NCBI RefSeq assembly: GCF_039871875.1
Contig: NZ_JBDPMD010000013.1
Span: forward strand, 62,001-126,000
DNA length: 64,000 nucleotides
Direction: 5' to 3'
From: Sphaerisporangium sp039871875
Lineage (GTDB): Bacteria; Actinomycetota; Actinomycetes; Streptosporangiales; Streptosporangiaceae
Of this stretch, positions 41,332 through 49,202 are shown piece after piece. How positions within the stretch are numbered: the stretch's first letter is position 1; each line of letters starts with the position of its first letter. The notes beneath the pieces were generated by a model. It saw nothing but the letters and a program-made list of their open reading frames with translations. It was not told the DNA's origin and searched no databases. The translations under genes were made by a program, and so were the position numbers.

Positions 41332-42063
41332 TCAGTGGCGGGAGGCGGGAAGGAGGGTGGTCACGGGGGTGCGGCGGGCCAGGGCGAGACCGACGTCGCG
41401 GAACTGGCGGGCGCGGTGGAGCTGGGCGCGCCAGTCGGTGCCGGTGGCGCGGTGGGCCATCTCGACCTCGACCTCGACGACCCGGAACCCCTTGCGCAGC
41501 AGGTCGATCGTCATGGCGGTCTCGACGCCGAAGCCGCGGGCGAGCGGGCGGGCCGCCTCGAAGGCGGCGCGGGTCAGGCAGCGCTGACCGTTGAGCGGCT
41601 GCGTGGCCTCCCAGCCGGCGGCCCTGCGGATGCCTTCCTTGGCCAGCCGGACGACGAAGCCGTGGCCGCCCAGCTTGACCCGGGTGACGAACGTCGCGAT
41701 GGTCATGTCCGCCTCCCCCGCGACCACCGGCTCGACCAACGGCGCCGCGGCCGCCGCGGTCTCGGCGAGGTCGGCGTCCAGGAAGAGCAGATGCCGCGGC
41801 TCTCCCTCGTCGAACAGCCGCACCGCCTCGGCGCCGCTCTCCATGGCCCCGGCCTTCCCGCGGTTCCGCCCATGCCGGACGACCCGCGCACCCGCCGCCT
41901 TGGCGACCTTCCCCGTGGTGTCCGCCGACCCGTCGTCCACCACCACGACCAGGTCGACCCCCGGAATCGTGAACGCGGCCCTGACCGTGGCCTCGACCCG
42001 ATCCTCTTCGTCCTTGGCCGGAATGACCACCGCAACCCCGTTCCGCCCCTGCGGACCGCCCAT
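41332..42063 (-). CDS. GT2-family glycosyltransferase (glucosyl/mannosyl transferase)
   Basis: 243 residues, one GT-A domain. VAVVIPAKDEEDRVEATVRA opens the nucleotide-binding fold, VVVVDDGSADTT binds the sugar nucleotide and LLFLDADLAET is the DxD-type metal site. No membrane helix is present. Relatives make polyprenyl-phosphate sugars or glucosyl-3-phosphoglycerate; the short length and neighbouring GT-C enzymes favour a donor-supplying polyprenol role, as inference. AGGAGG lies 7-8 bases before ATG 42063. The MptB-like gene follows 52 bases later on the same strand. Confidence 0.85.
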   Translation of the reverse strand: MGGPQGRNGVAVVIPAKDEEDRVEATVRAAFTIPGVDLVVVVDDGSADTTGKVAKAAGARVVRHGRNRGKAGAMESGAEAVRLFDEGEPRHLLFLDADLAETAAAAAPLVEPVVAGEADMTIATFVTRVKLGGHGFVVRLAKEGIRRAAGWEATQPLNGQRCLTRAAFEAARPLARGFGVETAMTIDLLRKGFRVVEVEVEMAHRATGTDWRAQLHRARQFRDVGLALARRTPVTTLLPASRH

Positions 42064-42938
42064 GACCCCTTCCTCCTCATTCCCTGGGACACCGCCCCGC
42101 CTCAACCGCGAAGCCCGCCCTCACCGTACCGGCCACCACCGGCTTCCAGCCCCTGAAACACCGTCACCCGGACATCGAAGCCGAGCCACCACCAGGGAGC
42201 TCCGGCGTGGGTCCGGCCCCGTGAAGACCCGTCCGAGCCGGAGGCACGAGAAGCACGCCGTGAGACGGCGAGTACCACACGTGCACGGCCCCGGCTGTAC
42301 ACCGTATGACGGCGCCGAACTCACCGCACCACGTCCCACCGCGTCGGCGCCGGTTCTGGGCCTGCCCGGGGCGCGCGGCACAGCACGTGCGGGCCGTCGT
42401 GCGCGACATGCGGCGGGCAGGTGGCACGGGCCCGGCCGCCCGGTGTGCCTGCCGCTGTGGACGGCCCGTCCGTGGACGACCCGTCGTGGGCGGCCTGTCG
42501 GCCTGTCGTGGGCGGCCCGCCGTGGGCGGCCCGTCGTGGACGACCCGCCGTGGACGACCCGCCGTGGACGGCCGGTCACCCGTGCGGCTTCATCGCCGTA
42601 CCACTTCCCGCTGTGCCGGCGCCGGGACTGGGTCTGCTCGGGGCCGGGGGTCGCACGGGGTGCCGTTCGCCGTGGGGGGACGGTTGGCGGGTGTGGGGCG
42701 GGGCCGGGAGCGCCGTACCGCTTCCCGTCGCGCCGGTGGCGGTCGGGACGGTCAGGGCGTTCGACGGGGCGCCGGTGGGGTGCGTGGTGCGGTCGGGATG
42801 TGTCGGTGGCGTCGGTGAGGGCCAGGGGTGCGGGCGTGACGGTGGCGTCGATCAGGGGGTGGTGGGGGTTGCCGGAAGGCGGGGTGGTCGGGGGCGCCGG
42901 GGCGGGGCGGCGCCGGGTGGGTGGGGGGACTGGACGGG
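42064..42938. other. 875-base non-coding stretch rich in GC repeats
   Basis: No frame here has conserved sequence or a start with a ribosome binding site; long open frames are by-products of very high GC. The stretch contains the 14-bp tandem repeat listed separately and a ~55-base degenerate repeat: 42330-42384 and 42597-42655 share the pattern CCGGCGCCGG followed by CTGGG and CTGC, with a shorter third piece near 42711. Confidence 0.6.
42457..42577. repeat. 14-bp tandem repeat, about eight units
   Basis: Units follow GTGGRCGRCCCGYC; copies start at 42457 (15 bases), 42472, 42486, then an 8-base half unit, 42508, 42522, 42536, 42550 and 42564. Two adjacent copies (42536, 42550) are identical. 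A 14-bp period would shift the reading frame, which argues against a coding origin. Confidence 0.85.
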
Positions 42939-43271
42939 TCAGTCGGGGGTGGTGGGGAGGGTGTCGTGGACGGTGAAGACCGAGTCCAGGCCGGTTACTT
43001 GGAGGATCTTTCGCACGGCGGGGCGGGGGGCGGCCACCTCCAGGGTGCCGCCGCGTTCTCGCATTCGCTTGAGGGCGGACAGGAGGACGTTCATGCCGGT
43101 GGAGTCGCAGAACTCCACGCCGGACATGTCGATGACCACACGGTCGGGGCCGGTCTCCAGCAGGCGGGTGAATTCCGCCTGGAGACGAGGCGCGGTATAT
43201 AGGTCGATTTCGCCGACGACCGTCAAGATAGCGTGGCCGGCATGTGATCGAGTCGAGACCTTGAGCTCCAC
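42939..43271 (-). CDS. STAS-domain anti-sigma factor antagonist
   Basis: 110 residues. VVGEIDLYTAPRLQAEFTRL is the first STAS half and VVIDMSGVEFCDSTGMNVLL the second; the Ser of DST is the phosphorylation site that RsbW-type kinases use. When unphosphorylated it should capture an anti-sigma factor. GTG 43271 is preferred because TAGTGT lies 7 bases upstream; the frame continues to 43307. A candidate RsbW-like partner is encoded at 48619-49053, not adjacent. Confidence 0.93.
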   Translation of the reverse strand: MELKVSTRSHAGHAILTVVGEIDLYTAPRLQAEFTRLLETGPDRVVIDMSGVEFCDSTGMNVLLSALKRMRERGGTLEVAAPRPAVRKILQVTGLDSVFTVHDTLPTTPD

Positions 43272-43278
43272 AGCGGGC

Positions 43279-43284
43279 ACACTA
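43279..43284 (-). promoter_or_regulatory. -10 hexamer of the STAS gene
   Basis: TAGTGT (minus strand), 7 bases before GTG 43271; leaderless arrangement. Confidence 0.5.
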
Positions 43285-43501
43285 GCGCCGTACTGCCGCC
43301 GGGTCACGTTCTACCGCGATAACCGAAGAGTCGTCCGCCTGTTGTCCCCGGTTCTGGGCACGCCGAAACGCTGCGTACGCAAAGCTTGACGCTATGCGAC
43401 ACCGGCTCGGCCGGAAGGGGAGAAGACCCGGAACCTCCGCATCCGGTCGTTATGTGGAGAAGGAGGGGCGGGCGTGGATTGCGACGGGCCCGATACCGCT
43501 G

Positions 43502-44089
43502 ATGAACACTGAACTGCCCGAGGATCCCCGGCGGCACGGCATGCGGCGGCGATTGGAGGCCATACTCGGCCGGTCGGAGCGGGCACGCGCCTGGGGGGAC
43601 GCCGCCCTTCCGCTCCGGCCGCTGCTCAACCGGGACGGCTACGTCCCGATCAGAACCCGGCTCACCGTGGACGACCTGGACCTGCTGGCCGGGGCGCGCA
43701 CGGAGCTGAAGTGCTTCTCCGAGCTCGGCCTGCGGCTGCTCGACCTGCACCAGCCGCGGGACGCCGGCGGCATCACCAGTGACGCGGCACACCCGATCCT
43801 GCGGTGCCGCAGTTGTATGTGGCGCTGGCCGTGCCCGACGTTCCGCGCCATGTGCGAGGCGCTGGACACCCTGCCGGAGAAGGCCGGCGAGAACGGCTCA
43901 GGCGGACGGGGCGGCGCGGGGGAGGCTGATCTCGAAACGGCACCCCGGGCCCTCGTTGACGACGGCGATGGCGCCTTCGTGCGCTTCGACGATGCCCCGG
44001 GCGATGGCGAGCCCGAGCCCCGCGCCCCGATCGGGGCCTGGGGTCCGCGCGGTCTCGCCGCGGAAGGCCACGTCGAACACCCGTGGTAG
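43502..44089 (+). CDS. Hypothetical protein with a C-x-x-C motif
   Basis: 195 residues from ATG 43502. The N-terminal 120 residues look conserved: a helical opening (RRRLEAILGRSERARAWG), then LRCRSCMWRWPCPTFRAMCE, whose three to four cysteines could hold a metal or Fe-S cluster. The last ~60 residues are Gly/Asp-rich and lie antisense over the 3' end of the histidine kinase gene (192 bases). I do not recognise a function; an earlier stop would be expected for such a gene, so the tail may be non-essential. An upstream start at 43394 is open but poorly supported. Confidence 0.55.
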   Translation: MNTELPEDPRRHGMRRRLEAILGRSERARAWGDAALPLRPLLNRDGYVPIRTRLTVDDLDLLAGARTELKCFSELGLRLLDLHQPRDAGGITSDAAHPILRCRSCMWRWPCPTFRAMCEALDTLPEKAGENGSGGRGGAGEADLETAPRALVDDGDGAFVRFDDAPGDGEPEPRAPIGAWGPRGLAAEGHVEHPW

Positions 44090-45025
44090 GTCGTCCTCGG
44101 GGATGCCGCCGCAGGCGTCGGCCACCGACAGCCGCACGGTGCCGTCGTCGGCGGTGGCCCGCACCACGACGGCGCCGTCCTGCGGTGTGTGGCGGATGGC
44201 GTTGACGACCAGGTTGCGCAGCGCCCGCCCGAGTTCGGCGGCGTCGGCGTACACCGGGAGCACCGGCGGCGTGTCGCCGGTGAGCCGCACGCCCTTGGCC
44301 CTGGCCAGGGCCTCGACGCCCGCGAGCGCGTCGGCCACGAGATCGCCGAGGCCGACGCGGCGCGGGCTGAGCCGCAGCGCGCCCGCGTGGATGCGGGACA
44401 GTTCGAACAGGTCGTCCACCATGTGGGCGAGCCGGTCCACTTCGAGCCTGATCTGGTTGTGGTACCGGCGCACGGTCGCGGTGTCGTCCACCACGCCGTC
44501 CTCGAGCGCCTCCGCCATGGCCCGCATGCCGGCGAGCGGGGTGCGCAGGTCGTGGCTGACCCAGGCCACCAGTTCGCGCCGCGCGCCCTCCAGCGCCCTC
44601 TCCCGTTCGCGCCCCTCACGCAGCCGCTCGTACGCCTGGTCCAGGGCCTGCGCGATGGTGCGCAGCTCGGCGGGCAGCGGCCCCTGCGGCGGCGTGAAGT
44701 CCAGGCTGGGCGGCACGGCCTCGACGGCGGTGACGAGCCTCCTGCTGGCCGCCACCACCTGACGCGCCACGACCAGCGCGACGCCGAGCCCGACGAGGCC
44801 GGCGATGGCGACCACGGTGAGCACGACGTCCTTCGGATGCCCGTCGATGATCATTTCCATGGTGATCGCCACCACCCCCGCGAGCGTCGCCGCGACGGTC
44901 ACCACCGCGACGACGGCCAGCATCACCCCGATGGACCGTCCCCGCAGCAGCCACAACCCGGTGAGCCCGAGCGCCGCGATCACCAGTCCCAGGCCCGTGG
45001 TGACCGCGATGATCTGGAGGATCAC
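43898..45025 (-). CDS. OmpR-type two-component sensor histidine kinase
   Basis: 375 residues. Four helices (about 2-22, 27-48, 52-70, 76-98) form a membrane unit with almost no outer loop, so it probably senses within the membrane. The H box is AWVSHDLRTPLAGMRAMAEA, the N box LRNLVVNAIRHTPQDG, and G boxes VADACGGIPEDDLPRVF and RGAGLGLAIARGIVEAHEG. It starts at the GTG overlapping the regulator's stop (GTGA at 45022-45025). The gene's end overlaps the convergent hypothetical gene. Confidence 0.93.
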   Translation of the reverse strand: MILQIIAVTTGLGLVIAALGLTGLWLLRGRSIGVMLAVVAVVTVAATLAGVVAITMEMIIDGHPKDVVLTVVAIAGLVGLGVALVVARQVVAASRRLVTAVEAVPPSLDFTPPQGPLPAELRTIAQALDQAYERLREGRERERALEGARRELVAWVSHDLRTPLAGMRAMAEALEDGVVDDTATVRRYHNQIRLEVDRLAHMVDDLFELSRIHAGALRLSPRRVGLGDLVADALAGVEALARAKGVRLTGDTPPVLPVYADAAELGRALRNLVVNAIRHTPQDGAVVVRATADDGTVRLSVADACGGIPEDDLPRVFDVAFRGETARTPGPDRGAGLGLAIARGIVEAHEGAIAVVNEGPGCRFEISLPRAAPSA

Positions 45026-45726
45026 GGCGCCACCGGCTCGTAGCGGTACCCGACGCCCCACACGGTGACGATGCGCCGTGGCGCGGTGGGATCGGGTTCG
45101 ATCTTCTCGCGCAGCCGCCGCACGTGGACGGTCACGGTGGAGGAGTCGCCGAACGACCACCCCCACACCTGGTTGAGCAGCGCGGCCCGGCTGAACGCCT
45201 GCCGGGGGTTGCGCATCAGGTGGGCCAGCAGGTCGTACTCCCGCGCGGTCAACGTGATCTCGTGCCCGCCGAGCCGCACCTCGTGGGCCCCGACGTCCAC
45301 CACGAGGTCGGCGTCCCGCAGCACGCCCGTGCCGGTGGTGACCAGGGCGCCGCGGGCCCTGCGCAGCACGGACTGCACGCGAAGTGCCAGCTCACGGGGG
45401 CTGAACGGCTTGGTGACGTAGTCGTCGGCGCCGGTCTCCAGGCCGACGACGCGGTCCATCTCCTCGCCGAGCGCGGTGAGCATGATGACCGGCACCGGCC
45501 AGCGTTCCCTCAGCTTCTTGCAGACCTGGAGGCCGTCCATGCCGGGCAGCATCAGGTCGAGCACGAGCAGGTCGGGCGGGTCGGCGAGGGCGCGGCGCAG
45601 CGCCTCGGCGCCGTCGCCGACGCTCTCGACCTTGTGCCCGTCACGTTCCAGGTACTTCACGACGACCTCGGCCACGGTGGGGTCGTCGTCCACCACCAGG
45701 ATCCGGGTCGGCGGCGCCACGCTCAT
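45022..45726 (-). CDS. OmpR/PhoB-family response regulator
   Basis: 234 residues. The receiver has ILVVDDDPTVAEVVVKYLER, the phosphorylated Asp in LLVLDLMLPGMDG, and VIMLTALGEE and DYVTKPFSPREL. The winged helix (about 130-230) ends HVRRLREKIEPDPTAPRRIV and VTVWGVGYRYEP. It is the partner of the kinase that follows and should bind direct repeats upstream of its targets. A GGGGGAA stretch lies just before the ATG. Confidence 0.95.
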   Translation of the reverse strand: MSVAPPTRILVVDDDPTVAEVVVKYLERDGHKVESVGDGAEALRRALADPPDLLVLDLMLPGMDGLQVCKKLRERWPVPVIMLTALGEEMDRVVGLETGADDYVTKPFSPRELALRVQSVLRRARGALVTTGTGVLRDADLVVDVGAHEVRLGGHEITLTAREYDLLAHLMRNPRQAFSRAALLNQVWGWSFGDSSTVTVHVRRLREKIEPDPTAPRRIVTVWGVGYRYEPVAP

Positions 45727-46007
45727 CGTTCCCCCATCTCACCGAGACGATCCCGCACACCACCGGCCGGCCGGGCCTCGTGAAGAACTGTGGCTTGGGC
45801 CATGGAAAGCGGCCCTCCCTCCGCTCGCCGGACCGGTCCCCCTACCCGGATATCCACCGTAGAGCCGATCTGGTGCGTTCCACGAACTCCGTCACCACTT
45901 CGTAAGGCGGCACGTGACCGGCACAGGACGGCACAGGACCGGCACGGTCAAGGTCACGATCTCGCCGATGGCTCGCGGCGGGGCCCGCCGCGACGTACCT
46001 TCTGCTT

Positions 46008-46175
46008 ATGGCCCGCATCGTGTTGTCCGTACTCGGCGTCCTGCTCGCGATCTACGTGGTGTTCGGACTGCTGATCCCCGCTCTGTTCGGCATCTTCAAG
46101 GTGCTGCTCATCATCGCCGTCATCGCCTTCGTCGCGGTCGCCGCCGTCACGGTGCTCGGCAAGCTCTCCAAGTAG
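46008..46175 (+). CDS. 55-residue small membrane protein
   Basis: The frame runs from ATG 46008 to TAG 46173-46175. It contains two hydrophobic helices: VLSVLGVLLAIYVVFGLLIP (residues 5-24) and VLLIIAVIAFVAVAAVTVLG, with a short Lys-ended tail. TACCTT lies 6 bases before the ATG. It sits directly ahead of a second small membrane protein and a YidC paralogue. I do not know its role; small two-helix proteins often stabilise a larger membrane partner. Confidence 0.6.
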   Translation: MARIVLSVLGVLLAIYVVFGLLIPALFGIFKVLLIIAVIAFVAVAAVTVLGKLSK

Positions 46176-46188
46176 CCCGGAGAACCCT

Positions 46189-46497
46189 TTGACGACCCTC
46201 CTCGACGCGACCGTCGCGCTGCTCGCGCAGCTCGTCGCGGGGCAGTCCGGCCCCGCGACGCTGGCGGCGGTCGGCCTGGTGGGGGTCACCCTTCTCCTGC
46301 TCGCGTGGGCGGTACGGCCGGTCGCCCCGGTCGCGGCGGCCCCGGCGGCGTGGTCGCGCCGACGTGCCGAGCACGTCCCGTTCGTACGGCTGCGGCATCC
46401 CGCCGCGGCGGGCCGTCCCCGCCCGAGGGCTCCGTCCGCCGGTCCCGCGCCCGCCGCGCGTCCCGGCACGGCGTCGGCCCGCCCACTGGGCGGCTGA
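46189..46497 (+). CDS. Small membrane protein, DUF6412-like, next to YidC
   Basis: 102 residues from TTG 46189 (GGAG upstream). Residues 5-45 hold one or two helices (TLAAVGLVGVTLLLLAWAVR), and the remainder is a basic, Pro/Ala/Arg-rich cytoplasmic tail. In other actinobacteria a protein of this size and layout sits just before a YidC/Oxa1 paralogue; I make the DUF6412 link from memory of that context, with moderate confidence. The tail could contact ribosomes, as inference from its charge. Confidence 0.55.
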   Translation: MTTLLDATVALLAQLVAGQSGPATLAAVGLVGVTLLLLAWAVRPVAPVAAAPAAWSRRRAEHVPFVRLRHPAAAGRPRPRAPSAGPAPAARPGTASARPLGG

Positions 46498-46585
46498 GGC
46501 CCGGCGGCTGTTCGTCTCTCCCCCGCGCCGGTTCCCGGCGGGTGCTTTCGTCGCGTCCATCCCCACGACGAAGGGACCTTCCGTC

Positions 46586-47242
46586 ATGTTCGACCTCGTA
46601 CTGGAAACCGCCTACCGCCTGATCACCGGCCTCGGCTCCCTGACCGGCCCGGCCCTCGCGATCGTCCTGTTCACCCTGGCCGTGCGCGCGCTGCTCCTGC
46701 CGCTCACCCTGCGCCAGGTCGCCGCCGCCAAGGCCAGGCTGCGCCTCGCGCCGAAGGTGGCGGCGCTGCGCGAGCGTCACGCCCGCGACCCCGAGCGCAT
46801 GATCAGGGAGACCTCCGCGTTGTACCGCGCGGAGGGCACGTCGATGTTCGCGGGCCTCGGCCCCGCGCTCGCCCAGGCGCCGTTCTTCCTGGTCGCCTAC
46901 CGCGTGTTCGTGTCCGCGTCCATCGCGGGGCACCCCAACCTGCTGCTCGCGCAGAGCGCGCTCGGCGTGCCGCTCGGCGAGCACTTCGCCGCGGCGGTGG
47001 CGGGCGGCGGCCTGCTCGGCGCGCCCGCGCTGGTCTTCCTCGGCCTGTTCGCGCTGCTGGCCGTGGTGGCGTGGGTGGTCTCCCGCCGGATGGGCGAGGT
47101 GCAGCCGCGGGCACTGCGGCTGATGCCGTACGGCACCGTTGTCCTCGCGGCGTTCGTGCCTTTGGCCGCGGTGCTGTATCTGCTGGTCAGCTCGGCGTGG
47201 ACGGCGGCCGAGCGGGTCCTGCTGTACCCGCGCCCCGCCTAG
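46586..47242 (+). CDS. YidC/Oxa1-family membrane insertase (short paralogue)
   Basis: 218 residues, five helices, lacking the large periplasmic domain of Gram-negative YidC. AIVLFTLAVRALLLPLTLRQ is the first core helix with the conserved Arg, followed by the C1 hairpin AAAKARLRLAPKVAALRERH, the GLGPALAQAPFFLVAYRVFV helix, and LLAVVAWVVSRRMGEVQPRA. It is probably not the housekeeping YidC that sits by rnpA/rpmH. AAGGGA 9 bases before the ATG supports the start. Confidence 0.88.
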   Translation: MFDLVLETAYRLITGLGSLTGPALAIVLFTLAVRALLLPLTLRQVAAAKARLRLAPKVAALRERHARDPERMIRETSALYRAEGTSMFAGLGPALAQAPFFLVAYRVFVSASIAGHPNLLLAQSALGVPLGEHFAAAVAGGGLLGAPALVFLGLFALLAVVAWVVSRRMGEVQPRALRLMPYGTVVLAAFVPLAAVLYLLVSSAWTAAERVLLYPRPA

Positions 47243-47436
47243 ACCCATTTTCCGCACATCGCCCTCGACAACATGAACCGATCACTCACCGTGCCGGATG
47301 ACACTTGACACCCGGCCAGGGACTTTCGGGCTCGTGCGGAAAACAGGCCTAGACCGCCGCCCCGGTCCCCCGCCGGGAGGCGCCGCCCCACTACCGTGGA
47401 TTGTCGGAAAAGCGGCCCGGCGGGGAGGATCCAACC

Positions 47437-48636
47437 ATGAACGGAGCCGACAGCGAGGTCGGACGGCTGGCCACGGTGATGTTGCACCGCCCGGGCGCCG
47501 AGCTCAAACGGCTCACCCCGCGCAACAACGACAAACTGCTGTTCGACGCGATCCCCTGGGTCGGCCGGGCCCAGGAGGAGCACGACGCGTTCGCCGACGC
47601 GCTGCGCGACCACGGCGTCGAGGTGCTGTACCTGACCGAGCTGCTCCAGGACACCCTGGAGTACGAGGAGGCCCGCGAGGAGATCATCCCGGCGGTGCTG
47701 GCGGACCGGCAGCTCGGCGACCGGCTGTCGCAGCTCACCCGGCGGCATCTCGAGGGGCTCGACCCCGAGGACCTCTCGCAGACGCTGATCGCCGGGCTGG
47801 CCCGCGAGGAGCTGCAGACCGGCCGGGGCCTGGTGTACGACCTGATGGACCGGCACGACTTCGTCATCGACCCGCTGCCCAACCTGCTGTTCACCCGGGA
47901 CTCCAGCGTGTGGATCGGCGACCGGGTGGCGGTGACGAGCCTGGCCATGCCGGCCCGTGCCCGCGAGAGCCTGCTCACCCGGCTGATCTACACCCACCAC
48001 CCGCGGTTCTCCGGCATCGAGCACCTGTACGAGCCGTGGCTGGAGCACCTGGAGGGCGGCGACGTGCTGCTGATGGCGCCGGGTGTCATCGCGGTGGGCA
48101 CGGGCGAGCGCACGACCCCGGCGGGCGTGGAGCGGCTGTGCCGCCGGGTGTTCGCCACCGGGCTCGCGCACACCGTGCTGGCCGTGCCGATCGCGCAGCA
48201 GCGGGCGACCATGCACCTCGACACCATCTGCACGATGGTGGACGTGGACACCGTGGTGATGTACCCGCCGGTGGCGTACTCGCTGCAGGCCCACACGGTG
48301 ACCATGACCGCCGACGACGAGCTGCGCGTCGCAGAGCCGCGGCCCTTCCTGGAGGCGGCGGCCCACGCGATGGGCGTGGAGCGGGTGAAGGTGATCGACA
48401 CCGGCCTCGACCCGGTGACCGCGGAGCGGGAGCAGTGGGACGACGGCAACAACACGCTGGCGCTGGCCCCGCGGGTCGCGGTGGCGTACGAGCGTAACGT
48501 GGAGACCAACGCGCGCCTGGAGGCGGCCGGGATCAAGGTGATCAGGATCGCGGGCAGCGAACTCGGCAGCGGCCGGGGCGGGCCGCGGTGCATGTCGTGC
48601 CCGATCAGCCGGGAACGGCTATCCGCACTCGCGTAG
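47437..48636 (+). CDS. arcA: Arginine deiminase
   Basis: 399 residues. Conserved guanidino-group hydrolase segments are present: NDKLLFDAIPWVGRAQEEHD, LLFTRDSSVWIGDRV, LEGGDVLLMAPGVIAVG, TMHLDTICTMVD and, at the C-terminus, GSGRGGPRCMSCPISRE with the catalytic Cys. It converts arginine to citrulline and ammonia. No arcB, arcC or arginine/ornithine antiporter is nearby, so the ADI pathway is not clustered. GGGGAGG 9 bases upstream fixes ATG 47437 (a TTG at 47401 is also in frame). Confidence 0.95.
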   Translation: MNGADSEVGRLATVMLHRPGAELKRLTPRNNDKLLFDAIPWVGRAQEEHDAFADALRDHGVEVLYLTELLQDTLEYEEAREEIIPAVLADRQLGDRLSQLTRRHLEGLDPEDLSQTLIAGLAREELQTGRGLVYDLMDRHDFVIDPLPNLLFTRDSSVWIGDRVAVTSLAMPARARESLLTRLIYTHHPRFSGIEHLYEPWLEHLEGGDVLLMAPGVIAVGTGERTTPAGVERLCRRVFATGLAHTVLAVPIAQQRATMHLDTICTMVDVDTVVMYPPVAYSLQAHTVTMTADDELRVAEPRPFLEAAAHAMGVERVKVIDTGLDPVTAEREQWDDGNNTLALAPRVAVAYERNVETNARLEAAGIKVIRIAGSELGSGRGGPRCMSCPISRERLSALA

Positions 48637-49053
48637 AATTCCCATTTCGGGCGCCCGCATTTGGGCTTCAAGGACCGCGGCCGGGGCCGGCAATACCGCC
48701 CATACAGTGGTGACTTCTCCGTCGTGCCGCACACCCCACCGGGTGGCGAGAAATTCCACGATGCCGAGCCCGCGCCCGCCGAGTGAGGACAATGTGGGAC
48801 GTCCGGCGCGGGGTTCGGTGGCGGCGCCGCCGTCACTGACCGTCACCTCAAGGTGATCGTCCGACCAGTCCCAGGTGGCCATGATCTGCCCGGACGGCAG
48901 CGGATGCGCGTGCCGCAGGGCGTTGCTGAGCAGTTCGCTGACCACCAGGACGGCGTCCTCGACCGCGGTGTCGTAGACGCCGCGTTCCGCGAGATCGGCG
49001 CTGAGCTTCCTCCGGGCTATCGCGACGCTGGTCGGCGCATACGGCAACAGCAC
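48619..49053 (-). CDS. RsbW-like HATPase (anti-sigma factor/serine kinase family)
   Basis: 144 residues, one GHKL domain. LVVSELLSNALRHAHPLPSG is the N box, VTVSDGGAATEPRAG the G1 box and GGRGLGIVEFLATRWGVRHD the G2 box, the style of the many actinobacterial RsbW homologues. It may phosphorylate a STAS antagonist and bind a sigma factor. GAGG five bases ahead supports GTG 49053; longer starts up to 49098 are open. It overlaps arcA by 18 bases tail to tail. Confidence 0.88.
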   Translation of the reverse strand: MLLPYAPTSVAIARRKLSADLAERGVYDTAVEDAVLVVSELLSNALRHAHPLPSGQIMATWDWSDDHLEVTVSDGGAATEPRAGRPTLSSLGGRGLGIVEFLATRWGVRHDGEVTTVWAVLPAPAAVLEAQMRAPEMGILRECG

Positions 49054-49202
49054 GACGCCCTCACTTCCCCGATCCCTGCATTCCCCCGGAGGAAACACAT
49101 CCCAGTAAGACCGAAATGCCCCGATGGCTGGTCAGGGAAACCGCGCCGCGATCACACCTTGTGCAGAAACGAGAGTACGCGAATACAACTGTGACCGGCT
49201 CG

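Noticed and set aside
42457..42577. CRISPR array
   Set aside because: The units are 14 bp and directly adjacent with no unique spacers, and no cas gene is present.
42421..43389. 322-codon plus-strand frame across the repeat region
   Set aside because: It runs through the 14-bp tandem array and antisense through the STAS gene; Gly/Arg low complexity, no conserved segment.
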